Shown one piece after another: positions 24,959-32,614 of a DNA stretch of 37,757 nt (the first letter of the stretch is position 1; every line of letters starts with the position of its first letter). Position numbers and translations under genes: made by a program. The stretch spans positions 1 to 37,757 of the forward strand of contig CAZXEH010000019.1 of the NCBI GenBank assembly GCA_964639885.1, written 5' to 3'. The DNA is from JAGNLA01 sp964639885. GTDB taxonomy: Bacteria > Caldisericota > Caldisericia > JAAYUI01. The notes below the pieces were generated by a model. The model did no database searches and had not been told where the DNA came from. It saw only the letters and a program-made list of their open reading frames with translations.

Positions 24959-25145
24959 TACGGTTATCTGAACGATCTTAACAAATCCTGNNNNNNNNNN
25001 NNNNNNNNNNNNNNNNNNNNNNNNNNNNNNNNNNNNNNNNNNNNNNNNNNNNNNNNNNNNNNNNNNNNNNNNNNNNNNNNNNNNNNNNNNCCGTGATCTT
25101 CAGCCCAAAGTGATACGGTTATCTGAACGATCTTAACAAATCCTG
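24936..25145. repeat. 55-bp duplicated flanks around a false 100-N gap
   Basis: Bases 24936-24990 and 25091-25145 are identical over 55 nt and flank exactly 100 N (24991-25090). This is what scaffolding produces when two contigs share a k-mer-length end. Removing 155 bp makes the C25 peptidase gene and the nucleotidyltransferase gene converge about 5 bp apart. Confidence 0.93.
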
Positions 25146-26018
25146 GATCTGTCTGGTTGCTTCCTTGTTAGGGATAAGCTGGTACTGGTCAAAGACGTTG
25201 TCTCTGATTTCGATAAAGAGGTCATAAATGGCTGAGAGCGAGGAAAGAACCGCATCCTTGTCGTATGGTGGGGCGGTTTTTGAAAGCCTCAGAAGCGTTT
25301 TGCTGTCCAGCCTGCGTTCGATTCCCTTGTAGCCGTTAAGCGTTCCTTCACCAAGATCCATCATCCTGACGATCAGGTACCTCAACTTTTCGAGGGCGTC
25401 CCTTGCGTCCCAGACGTTGTCGCGCAGGAGTCTTTTTCTGACGGCGAGCACTCCCCAGAAGAACAGTGATTCTGTGCTGATGATTGCTTCAACTTTTGCC
25501 TTCTTTGGAAGTCTGCCGGATTTGTCCTTTGTGTACAGTGCGATGTTTTCAGGGTCATAGACCGGTCTGATGTCGGTGTAAACCGGCGAAGGGTTGAGTT
25601 CAGATTCTTCAGTGACCACGATGTCAAGCTCAATAAGGTCGTGAAACACAAACACAGCTGAACGTTTTGATACGTCTGTCCTGATTGAGATCATCGTTGG
25701 GCTGATGCCTTCGATCAACGTTTTCAATGACGCGAACCACTTGTCGCCCTTGCCGTCTGCAACAACGATTGTCATGTCTATGTCGCTGAGCTGGTCGCCC
25801 ATCTCTCTTGCAAGAGACCCGAGAAGGAAGCACGATTTAACCTGTCTTTCGTTCTTGAGGAGATTAACGATGGCGTTGACTATCTCTTCCTGGCGCTGCG
25901 GCATTCTGAATTCTTCAAACGGTGGGAGTCCTCCATCGTCAGAGTCCTTTGTAATGCGTTTCTTTCTTGGCTTGCCGTTTGACGGTGCAAAATCAAAATT
26001 GGTGTTGTATCCTGGCAT
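25119..26018 (-). CDS. Nucleotidyltransferase-domain protein (pol beta superfamily)
   Basis: A 299-residue cytoplasmic protein with the minimal nucleotidyltransferase signature FLLGSLAREMGDQLSDIDM (G67, S68, D79, D81) and a third candidate acid in LIELDIVVTEE near residue 130. The rest is helical (residues 170-299), resembling the four-helix substrate-binding domains of MNT/kanamycin nucleotidyltransferase-like proteins. The N-terminal 30 residues are basic and probably disordered. Its start overlaps the guaB stop by 1 nt (TAATG), so it is co-translated with IMP dehydrogenase. The substrate is unknown; the family includes antitoxins and AMP-transferring enzymes, but no HEPN toxin partner is adjacent. 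Confidence 0.82.
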   Translation of the reverse strand: MPGYNTNFDFAPSNGKPRKKRITKDSDDGGLPPFEEFRMPQRQEEIVNAIVNLLKNERQVKSCFLLGSLAREMGDQLSDIDMTIVVADGKGDKWFASLKTLIEGISPTMISIRTDVSKRSAVFVFHDLIELDIVVTEESELNPSPVYTDIRPVYDPENIALYTKDKSGRLPKKAKVEAIISTESLFFWGVLAVRKRLLRDNVWDARDALEKLRYLIVRMMDLGEGTLNGYKGIERRLDSKTLLRLSKTAPPYDKDAVLSSLSAIYDLFIEIRDNVFDQYQLIPNKEATRQIQDLLRSFR

Positions 26019-27490
26019 TATCTTGGAACCTCGTAGTTTGGTGCTTCTTTTGTTATCTGCACGTCGTGAGGGTGGGACTCTTTGAGGCCTGCGGTTGTAA
26101 TCCTGACAAATTTGGCGTTTTTGCGAAGCTGTTTCAGGTTTGCAGCGCCACAGTAGCCCATTCCTGACCTCAGACCTCCGATGAGCTGATAAACAATGTC
26201 TGAAAGAGGGCCTTTGTATGGAACTCTTCCTTCAATTCCCTCGGGTACCAGCTTGTTCATGTCTTTCACGTCGCCCTGGAAATATCGGTCTTTTGAACCC
26301 CTGGCCATGGCGCTCAGTGAACCCATGCCTCTGTAGACAACGTATCTTCTGCCTTCGTAGAGCACTGATTCGCCCGGAGACTCCTTTGCGCCTGCAAAGA
26401 GCGAACCGATCATTATTGCGTCGGCTCCACCGGCGATTGCCTTGACGATGTCGCCTGAATACTTTATGCCTCCGTCAGCAATCGTCTGAATCCCATGCTT
26501 TGCTGCCTCATTGGCGCAGTTCCAGACGGCTGAAAGCTGTGGAACTCCGACACCTGCGATGACTCTAGTTGTGCAGATTGAGCCAGGGCCGATTCCAACC
26601 TTCACGACGTTTGCTCCAGCATCTGCCAGAACCTTGACGCCATCGGCAGTTGCAACGTTTCCTGCGCAGATTGTGACCTTCGACGAGAGCGACTTGACCC
26701 TTTTAACGGCCGTTACGACATTTTGTGAGTTGCCGTGGGCTGTGTCGATGACTATCATGTCTGCGTCAGCGTGGATGAGTTGTGCTGCCCTGTCCATGAA
26801 GTCGCCGGTTGCTCCAATTGCAGCACCCACAACCAGCCTGCCTTTGCTGTCTTTTGCCGAATAGCCGTACGTTCTGCGCTTGTTTATGTCCTTGATGGTT
26901 ATGAGCCCTTTGAGCATAAAACTTTCGTCAACAATCGGGAGCTTCTCGATCCTGTGTTTGTGTAGAATTTTAAGTGCTTCGTCAAGATTTGTGCCAACAG
27001 GGGCTGTGATGAGGTTTTGGCTGGTCATGACATCTTTGATTGGCATATCCATGTTTTCTTCAAACTGTAGGTCTCGGTTTGTGACGATGCCGATGAGCTT
27101 GCCGTCCGGATTGGTTACCGGGATACCCGAGATTGAGTACTTTTTCATTATGGCGTGGGCTTCGGCAAGGGTTTTTTCTGGGGCAATGGTGATTGGCTTG
27201 CTGATCATGCCTGACTCTGAACGCTTGACCCTGTCAACCTGATCAGCCTGTTCCTCAATGCTCATGTTTTTGTGGATGATGCCGATTCCGCCTTCCCTTG
27301 CAAGTGCGATAGCAAGTTCAACTTCGGTGACTGTGTCCATAGCAGACGACATCATCGGAATGTTTAGGTTTATCCCGCCGAGAACAGTTCTCACATCGGT
27401 TTCATTGGGGATGATGTCAGCATATTGCGGAACCAACAATACGTCGTCAAAGGTTAGACCCCACTCGACTTTTGGTTCAACTTCGTCCAT
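26018..27490 (-). CDS. guaB: Inosine-5'-monophosphate dehydrogenase
   Basis: Oxidises IMP to XMP with NAD, the committed step of GMP synthesis. The 490-residue protein (ATG 27490, AAGGAGG 5 nt upstream; an in-frame TTG sits directly before it) has the barrel start LTFDDVLLVPQYADI, two CBS domains at about 95-210, NAD-binding VIDTAHG, the catalytic loop GIGPGSICTTR (C306), the IMP-binding DGGIKYSGD and GADAIMIGSLFAG stretches, and the flap region YRGMGSLSAM. Length is typical. A TTGAAA-16-TAGAAT promoter lies just upstream. The downstream nucleotidyltransferase gene overlaps the stop codon. Confidence 0.97.
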   Translation of the reverse strand: MDEVEPKVEWGLTFDDVLLVPQYADIIPNETDVRTVLGGINLNIPMMSSAMDTVTEVELAIALAREGGIGIIHKNMSIEEQADQVDRVKRSESGMISKPITIAPEKTLAEAHAIMKKYSISGIPVTNPDGKLIGIVTNRDLQFEENMDMPIKDVMTSQNLITAPVGTNLDEALKILHKHRIEKLPIVDESFMLKGLITIKDINKRRTYGYSAKDSKGRLVVGAAIGATGDFMDRAAQLIHADADMIVIDTAHGNSQNVVTAVKRVKSLSSKVTICAGNVATADGVKVLADAGANVVKVGIGPGSICTTRVIAGVGVPQLSAVWNCANEAAKHGIQTIADGGIKYSGDIVKAIAGGADAIMIGSLFAGAKESPGESVLYEGRRYVVYRGMGSLSAMARGSKDRYFQGDVKDMNKLVPEGIEGRVPYKGPLSDIVYQLIGGLRSGMGYCGAANLKQLRKNAKFVRITTAGLKESHPHDVQITKEAPNYEVPR

Positions 27491-27514
27491 CAAAACCTCC
27501 TTGTGTTACAAGAG

Positions 27515-27542
27515 ATTCTATCTAACACCGGTTTTCTTTCAA
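27515..27542 (-). promoter_or_regulatory. Sigma70-type promoter of guaB
   Basis: The minus strand reads TTGAAA (27537-27542), a 16-bp spacer and TAGAAT (27515-27520), 24 nt before the guaB ATG with the AAGGAGG site in between. Confidence 0.6.
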
Positions 27543-27650
27543 GCCTCTTTTGTAAACTGTCTGTAACGTCGGTGTTTTTCTGGTTTTATTGAATTGGCTG
27601 TCAATGTTGCCAGAATATCAACAAGAAATAAAGATCAGGAAGGCGTGGAT

Positions 27651-28820
27651 ATGAAAAGGCATATTTCAACAGACGCGATCCACACGGGCGAACATCCCGA
27701 GATGTTCAATTTCGCTGTTGTACCCGATATCTCTCTGGCAACCATCTTCGAATTCGAGAGCTTTGCCCACTACAAAAAACACATGGAAACAGGCGAAGGA
27801 TTTGTATACACCAGAGGCATGAATCCGACACGCGCCTGTCTCGAAGAAAAACTTGCAAGCCTTGAGAATGCAGAAATGGCAATTGCCCTTTCATCCGGCA
27901 TGTCAGCCATCACCGTCGCCCTTCTCTCCCAGATTGCTTCCGGTCAAACCATCATCGCCCAAAGGAATCTTTATGGCAATGCCGTCGAGCTGATGCGTGA
28001 CTTTTTCCCGAAGCTATGGATTGACTGGGTTCAAGTGGACTCCGAGAAGCTCTATGACCTCTCCTGGGCACCTGAAAATGCTGGTCTGGTTTACATCGAA
28101 ACCCCATCAAACCCAACCCTGAGAATCACGGACATCAGAAGAGTCGTTGAACAGGCTCACGCAAGAGGCCTGAAGGTTCTTGTCGACAACACCTTCGCTT
28201 CTCCGTGCTTTCAGCACCCTCTTGCCCTTGGAGCCGATCTGGTCATTCATTCAGCAACAAAATATCTTGGCGGGCATTCTGATGTTTTAGGTGGAGTGAT
28301 TTGCGGATCAAGGGAGCTGGTTGAAGAGTGCAGGAAATGGCAGGTTTGCATGGGTTGTGTCCTTGACCCGTTCTCTTCCTACCTTTTGATGCGAGGCATC
28401 AAGACTCTATCGCTCAGAATGCAAAAAGCCCAGAGCAACACGATGAAAGTAGCCCGATACCTTGCCGATCACAAGAAGGTCACAAAGGTTTTCTATCCAG
28501 GACTTTACAACGATCCCGACCATGCGCTTGCAGCATCACAGATGAGCGGATTTGGAGCGATGGTTTCGTTCGAAGTCGAAGGTGGAATCGATGGCGCCGC
28601 AAAGATATTTGATGAGGTGCAGTTGATAAGAAGAGCCGGCAGCCTTGGTGGAGTAGAATCCAACATCTCGATTCCATCGGTTATGTCACACCATGCCCTT
28701 TCGCCACAGGAGCAGATTGAAGCCGGCATATCTCCAGGATTGCTCAGACTCTCTGTCGGTATTGAAGAAGAGATTGACCTCCTCACCGACCTTGACCAGG
28801 CACTTGGAAAGCTCCCATGA
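27651..28820 (+). CDS. Cys/Met metabolism PLP-dependent enzyme (trans-sulfuration family)
   Basis: Fold-type I PLP enzyme of the cystathionine gamma-synthase, cystathionine beta-lyase and methionine gamma-lyase family, 389 residues. I used the ATG at 27651, which has AGGAAGG 7 nt upstream. Visible motifs are YTRGMNPTRACLEEKLA, ALSSGMSAITVALL, the PLP aspartate D179 (VLVDNTFASP) and the Schiff-base lysine K204 (HSATKYLGGHSDVLGG). The loop usually reading LYGGT is LYGNA here, so the exact reaction and substrate cannot be assigned. Its stop overlaps the DUF401 permease start as ATGA, suggesting that the enzyme and transporter act on the same sulfur amino acid or its product. Confidence 0.9.
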   Translation: MKRHISTDAIHTGEHPEMFNFAVVPDISLATIFEFESFAHYKKHMETGEGFVYTRGMNPTRACLEEKLASLENAEMAIALSSGMSAITVALLSQIASGQTIIAQRNLYGNAVELMRDFFPKLWIDWVQVDSEKLYDLSWAPENAGLVYIETPSNPTLRITDIRRVVEQAHARGLKVLVDNTFASPCFQHPLALGADLVIHSATKYLGGHSDVLGGVICGSRELVEECRKWQVCMGCVLDPFSSYLLMRGIKTLSLRMQKAQSNTMKVARYLADHKKVTKVFYPGLYNDPDHALAASQMSGFGAMVSFEVEGGIDGAAKIFDEVQLIRRAGSLGGVESNISIPSVMSHHALSPQEQIEAGISPGLLRLSVGIEEEIDLLTDLDQALGKLP

Positions 28821-30228
28821 TTCCATATCTCGGTCTCGCCCCAGTCTGGTACTTTGTTGGTCTGGTGGCGCTCCTTGCCCTCGTGCTCATCGTCACATCG
28901 CTGAAAGTTCCAATAGCGGTAACACTTTTTGGTGGATCGATACTGTCGATCTTCGTTTTCATACCCTTTGACCAGGCAGGCAAAACCGTCCTCGACATCA
29001 TCAAACTCCCCGAAACGTACGCGTTTGTCGGCATCATGTGGACAGTCATAATTCTGGAATCCACCATGAGAAAAACCGGAATGCTTCAGAAAATGGCTGA
29101 TTCTGCAGTAAATCTTTTCAAAGACAAGCGACTGGCCACAGCCCTTCTCCCGACCGTTATCGGTTTCATGCCAACTGTCGGTGGTGCCTACATCTCAGCT
29201 CCACTCGTCGAGCAAACCTCACAGGGCATGGATTTCTCTCCAGTCAGAAAAACCTTCATCAATTACTGGTTCCGCCATATCTGGGAATCGTCGGTTCCGC
29301 TTTACCCGTGCATTATCATGGCCTCGGTTGCCTCAGGGTTTTCAATCGGCAGAATAGTCATGTACCAGTGCGCTTTGACCATCACGGGTGCGATCACAGG
29401 TTACATAGTCGGTTNNNNNNNNNNNNNNNNNNNNNNNNNNNNNNNNNNNNNNNNNNNNNNNNNNNNNNNNNNNNNNNNNNNNNNNNNNNNNNNNNNNNNN
29501 NNNNNNNNNNNNNNATGTACCAGTGCGCTTTGACCATCACGGGTGCGATCACAGGTTACATAGTCGGTTTCTGGAACACAAAAAGGTTTGAGGGCGGAAA
29601 CGGCCCGATGATGCCCAAAGTTGTTGATTTTCTCAAGACAACATGGCCGATTCTTTTCACGGTCATTCTGGTTATAGCAAGCTCGATCGCCATACCTGCA
29701 CCAAAGGAATGGGCATCGATAACTACCCTTTGTGCGATGGTCATCTCGGTCATCCTTTTCATGCTGGTTAAAAGACCTGACGTCAAGACCACAAAGGCTA
29801 TTCTTAAGGAATCAGTAAAAATAAATTATATCCTGCTAGTAGTCGGTTCAATTGCATTCAAGGAAATATTGAGTCAGGAAATTGTGAGAACCCAGCTTCA
29901 GGCCTTCTTCAGTGGCGCCCACATCGACCCTATCATTGTGGCAATAATTCTCCCGTTGATTGTCGGCTTGCTTGTAGGAATTACGCAGGCAAGCGTTGCA
30001 ATCGGTTTCTCGGTTCTCATAGCTTTAACAGGAGGAGCAACCTACGGGATTTTCGCACTTGCTTTCACTGCTGGCCAGATTGGATCCCTGTTCTCTCCGG
30101 TTCATGTGTGCATCGTTTTGACAAGGGAATATTTCTGCTGCCACCTGAGTCAGATTTACAAGTGGCTGGTTATTCCCTGTCTGGTCATGCTTGGGGTCGG
30201 ATTTGGGCTGTATTTTCTGCTCAGATAA
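28817..30228 (+). CDS. DUF401 family membrane permease, split by a false gap
   Basis: Polytopic membrane protein. The frame starting at the ATG at 28817 (VWYFVGLVALLALVLIV, then VIGFMPTVGGAYISAPL and the family-typical NYWFRHIWESSVPLYP) is cut at 29414 by 100 N, and the downstream frame is offset. The 55 bases on each side of the N are identical. Deleting one copy plus the N (155 bp) joins both frames into one ORF of 418 residues with no stop. The second half has GLLVGITQASVAIGFSVLIAL-type helices (shown in part) and ends LYFLLR. DUF401 proteins resemble ion/anion transporters, but the substrate is unknown. It overlaps the PLP enzyme gene upstream and the OsmC gene by 8 nt at its 3' end. Confidence 0.88.
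29360..29569. repeat. 55-bp duplicated flanks around a second false 100-N gap
   Basis: Bases 29360-29414 and 29515-29569 are identical over 55 nt and flank exactly 100 N (29415-29514). The overlap length matches that of the first gap, which points to a de Bruijn k-mer of about 55. Collapsing the duplication restores the DUF401 reading frame. Confidence 0.95.
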
Positions 30229-30646
30229 AGGTGTCTTCCAGGATGATTTCAGATTTGACCGATCTGCCCACCGGACAGACTCTTTCGGCTTCCTGAAGCA
30301 GCTTTTTTGCCAGTTCCAGCTTTGACTTGTCTCCGATTTTGATGGTCGGTCTGAGCCAGATTTTTGTGATCTGGTAGGCTTCACCATCGAACTCCATGAA
30401 TCCTTCATTTTTTGATTCATACGAGACAAGTTCGATTCCATGCCTTGCGCATCTGTTGACAAAAGTAGCCATCAGGCAGACGGCGATTGAGGCCACAAAA
30501 AGGTCTTCAGGGCTGATTATCCCGCCTGGCCCACCAAATTCGGGAGGACATGCAACCTGAATATCTCTGAATCCGCCTTTGAGAAAACCCTGTTTTTCCT
30601 TTTCCCAGTCGACATTTGCGTAGTAGCTGAATGTTTTTCTTTCCAT
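30221..30646 (-). CDS. OsmC family protein
   Basis: Cytoplasmic peroxidase-type protein of 141 residues that in this family reduces organic hydroperoxides with a cysteine pair. The conserved cysteines are present: C57 in the helix PEDLFVASIAVCLMATF and C124 in ERVCPVGRSV. The strand VACPPEFGGPGG and length are typical. There is no ribosome binding site before the ATG; instead a TATAAA -10 box ends 7 nt upstream, so the mRNA is probably leaderless. Its 3' end overlaps the DUF401 gene by 8 nt in convergent orientation. The reductant partner is not identified. Confidence 0.92.
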   Translation of the reverse strand: MERKTFSYYANVDWEKEKQGFLKGGFRDIQVACPPEFGGPGGIISPEDLFVASIAVCLMATFVNRCARHGIELVSYESKNEGFMEFDGEAYQITKIWLRPTIKIGDKSKLELAKKLLQEAERVCPVGRSVKSEIILEDTFI

Positions 30647-30653
30647 GTTTGTT

Positions 30654-30682
30654 TTTATATTTTTTTGTCAAGTACATTTCAA
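30654..30682 (-). promoter_or_regulatory. Sigma70-type promoter of the OsmC gene, leaderless geometry
   Basis: The minus strand shows TTGAAA (30677-30682), a 17-bp spacer and TATAAA (30654-30659). The OsmC ATG begins 8 positions after the last base of the -10 box (7 nt between), where transcription normally starts. Confidence 0.65.
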
Positions 30683-30685
30683 GGC

Positions 30686-30713
30686 TTGACCGATTTAGCG
30701 TGTCAAATAAAAT
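30686..30713 (+). promoter_or_regulatory. Divergent sigma70-type promoter of the membrane protein/aldolase operon
   Basis: TTGACC (30686-30691), a 16-bp spacer and TAAAAT (30708-30713) precede the ATG at 30741. Its -35 box is only 3 bp from the -35 box of the OsmC promoter on the other strand. Confidence 0.6.
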
Positions 30714-30740
30714 TTGTAATCAAAGGAAGGAAGGTGCTTT

Positions 30741-31157
30741 ATGTTTAATTACAATCTTGTTGATAAGTTGCATTGGACATTGGTTGTTTTCTACGCATTG
30801 GTCTGGCTTTGTTTCGTTTTTGGAAACTGGATTTCGGCAAAGTTCCTCAACCCGGAACACAAGGACTGGGGAAGAATCTTCATGGGCGCCCTGCTTCTTT
30901 TGGGAATACACATTTTCTTCTCGATTCTCTCAGCTTGGAAGAGCGTTCTACCGTTCATGTACAAGAACCCGATCATTGGTGTAATCGCAATGTTTGTCAG
31001 CTGGTTCTTCGTTTGCAAGTATCTCTACGGCCACAACTGGTTCAAAGCCATCATCGCCGCCCTGCTCCCACTCATTGTTGCAGCAGCAGCAATAGCAATT
31101 TTCTACTTCGTTGCGCCAGAACTGCTTATGAGCTGGACAGCGCTGAGGTTGATGTAG
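30741..31157 (+). CDS. Small multipass membrane protein, unknown family
   Basis: A 138-residue hydrophobic protein with about four membrane segments: TLVVFYALVWLCFVFGNWIS, the stretch around GALLLLGIHIFFSILSAW, VIAMFVSWFFVCKYLYG and IIAALLPLIVAAAAIAIFYF. Asn, Trp and His residues lie between them. It has a ribosome binding site (GGAAGG) 6 nt before the ATG and a promoter upstream. It is followed after one base by another small membrane protein and then by an aldolase gene, so the three are probably one operon. I do not recognise the family. It has no catalytic motif; a transport or membrane-organising role with its neighbour is possible. Confidence 0.8.
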   Translation: MFNYNLVDKLHWTLVVFYALVWLCFVFGNWISAKFLNPEHKDWGRIFMGALLLLGIHIFFSILSAWKSVLPFMYKNPIIGVIAMFVSWFFVCKYLYGHNWFKAIIAALLPLIVAAAAIAIFYFVAPELLMSWTALRLM

Positions 31158-31158
31158 C

Positions 31159-31527
31159 ATGTTGAATTTAGTCGGCTTCATCTGCGTTGTCGTCCTATCG
31201 CTGTTCTATCACTGGTTTGTCCTCCAGCAGGCAAAAACCGTCGGTTTTGAAGACCACTACAAGATCGATTCCAAGATTCTCGTTTTTGGTATCCTGAAGT
31301 TCGTTCTTCTGGTTGTGATTCTTGCTATCCAAATTGCCAACTGGGAACCGCTCTACATCTGGATTCCAATGGTCATCTTCACAGCCATCTGGTTTGTTTT
31401 CAGCCTCACAACGCTCACAAAAAAACTAACGCCAAAGGATGAGACGTACAGCTTCATTGGCAGCATACTCGTTCTTGTTGGCTCAATCGCAATCATCGTC
31501 TTGCAATTCCTCGGTACGGGAGTGTAA
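31159..31527 (+). CDS. Small multipass membrane protein, unknown family
   Basis: A 122-residue protein with about four hydrophobic segments (LVGFICVVVLSLFYHWFVL, ILVFGILKFVLLVVILAIQI, IWIPMVIFTAIWFVFSL, FIGSILVLVGSIAIIVLQFL). It starts one base after the stop of the preceding membrane protein gene, and its TAA overlaps the aldolase ATG by one base, so all three are tightly coupled. No family is recognised. The paired arrangement and similar size suggest the two small proteins may form a hetero-oligomer; that is inference. Confidence 0.8.
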   Translation: MLNLVGFICVVVLSLFYHWFVLQQAKTVGFEDHYKIDSKILVFGILKFVLLVVILAIQIANWEPLYIWIPMVIFTAIWFVFSLTTLTKKLTPKDETYSFIGSILVLVGSIAIIVLQFLGTGV

Positions 31528-32396
31528 TGATGGATCTCTCGATTCTCTCAATCGGCAAAAGAACACGCATGGTTCGCATGTGCTACGAGCACGGCCCGGG
31601 CAACGGCAAGCTCATGATCCTCCCAATCGATCAGGGACTTGAACATGGCCCGGTCGACTTCTTCCCAAATCCGGAAGCGGTCGATCCAAAGTTCGAGTGG
31701 GAACTCGCCCTCAAGGGTGGATACTCGGCAATTGCCCTCCACATCGGCCTTGCTGAAAAGTACATGCACGATTACGCTGGCAAAGTCCCGCTTCTCCTCA
31801 AGCTCAACGGCAAAACCAACATCCCGTCGGAAGAGGAAGCCCTTTCAGCTCTGACTTCAACGGTTGAAGACGCTGTCAGGCTTGGTGCCGACGCTGTCGG
31901 TTACACGCTTTTTGTTGGTTCGCCAAAGCAGGCAGAGGATTTCAACCAGCTCCGCTGGGTTCGACAGGAGTGCGAGAGGTTCGGAATGCCTTTGGTCGTG
32001 TGGTCTTATCCAAGGGGCAAATTCATCGATGCGAAGGGCGGCAAGGATTCACTCTACGCAATCGATTACGCGGCAAGAACAGCCCTTGAAATGGGCGTGG
32101 ACGTGATCAAGCTCAACTTCCCCAAAGTCGGCGATCCCAACCAGCCGAAGCCGTACAACACCCTCTCAGAGGACGAGCTGACGGCGGTCAGACGCGTGGT
32201 CAAATCGGCAGGCAGGGCAGGAGTCATCATCTCTGGTGGTTCAAAAATGGACGACCAGGATGTGATCAAGAAGGTCACAACCTCGCTTGAAGGCGGATGC
32301 ATGGGCTTCATCTTCGGCCGCAACATGTGGCAGCGCCCGATGGACAAGGCTCTCGAGCTTTCAAAACAGATTTCGGAGTTGATGAAGAAGTATTAA
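31527..32396 (+). CDS. Class I fructose-bisphosphate aldolase, DhnA/FbaB type
   Basis: Cytoplasmic Schiff-base aldolase that cleaves fructose 1,6-bisphosphate, or a related deoxy-sugar phosphate, in glycolysis and gluconeogenesis. The 289 residues fit the archaeal-type (DhnA) family: LPIDQGLEHGP (D35), WSYPRG (Y161), the Schiff-base lysine K195 in VDVIKLNFPK, and phosphate-binding ISGGSKMDD and GFIFGRNMWQRP. DhnA members also include the 2-amino-3,7-dideoxy-heptulosonate synthases, so the substrate is not certain. Two consecutive ATGs (31527 and 31530) are possible starts; the first overlaps the preceding TAA. A strong terminator follows. Confidence 0.92.
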   Translation: MMDLSILSIGKRTRMVRMCYEHGPGNGKLMILPIDQGLEHGPVDFFPNPEAVDPKFEWELALKGGYSAIALHIGLAEKYMHDYAGKVPLLLKLNGKTNIPSEEEALSALTSTVEDAVRLGADAVGYTLFVGSPKQAEDFNQLRWVRQECERFGMPLVVWSYPRGKFIDAKGGKDSLYAIDYAARTALEMGVDVIKLNFPKVGDPNQPKPYNTLSEDELTAVRRVVKSAGRAGVIISGGSKMDDQDVIKKVTTSLEGGCMGFIFGRNMWQRPMDKALELSKQISELMKKY

Positions 32397-32416
32397 TCAA
32401 CCAATTCAGAACTTAC

Positions 32417-32450
32417 AAAGCCCGTCTTCACCGACGGGCTTTTTCTTTTC
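32417..32450 (+). terminator. Rho-independent terminator after the aldolase gene
   Basis: A 10-bp perfect stem (32417-32426 AAAGCCCGTC with 32433-32442) with a 6-nt loop is followed by TTTTTCTTTTC. Confidence 0.93.
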
Positions 32451-32510
32451 TAATAATCGCTCAGAGTCCATGAAATCATCTGGCTTTACCAGTGATTTCC
32501 GAAAAAAGAT

Positions 32511-32614
32511 AAAAACTCCCTCATCCGGCTTTCAGCCACCTTCTCCCATCCTTTCGGTCGGGCGAAGGATTTTGCCGGTTTCCCTCGCCCGGACGAAGTC
32601 TGGGAGAGGGAGGG
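32511..32614. repeat. GC-rich nested inverted-repeat element, possibly REP-like
   Basis: About 104 bp contains several complementary arms: an outer CTCCCTC (32517-32523) with GAGGGAG (32607-32613), an inner TTCTCCCA with TGGGAGAG, and a TCGCCCG/CGGGCGA pair. It starts right at the stop codon of the AT-rich nuclease-like gene and contrasts with it in base composition. On the minus strand it ends in a T run, so it could terminate the fabD-side operon. It may be a dispersed palindromic repeat; only a genome-wide search can tell. The rest of the 218-bp gap (32397-32510) holds the aldolase terminator and no gene I can see. Confidence 0.5.

Noticed and set aside
25119..26018. MNT-HEPN toxin-antitoxin pair
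   Set aside because: The nucleotidyltransferase is overlapped by guaB, and no HEPN-type partner with an RxxxxH motif is encoded next to it.
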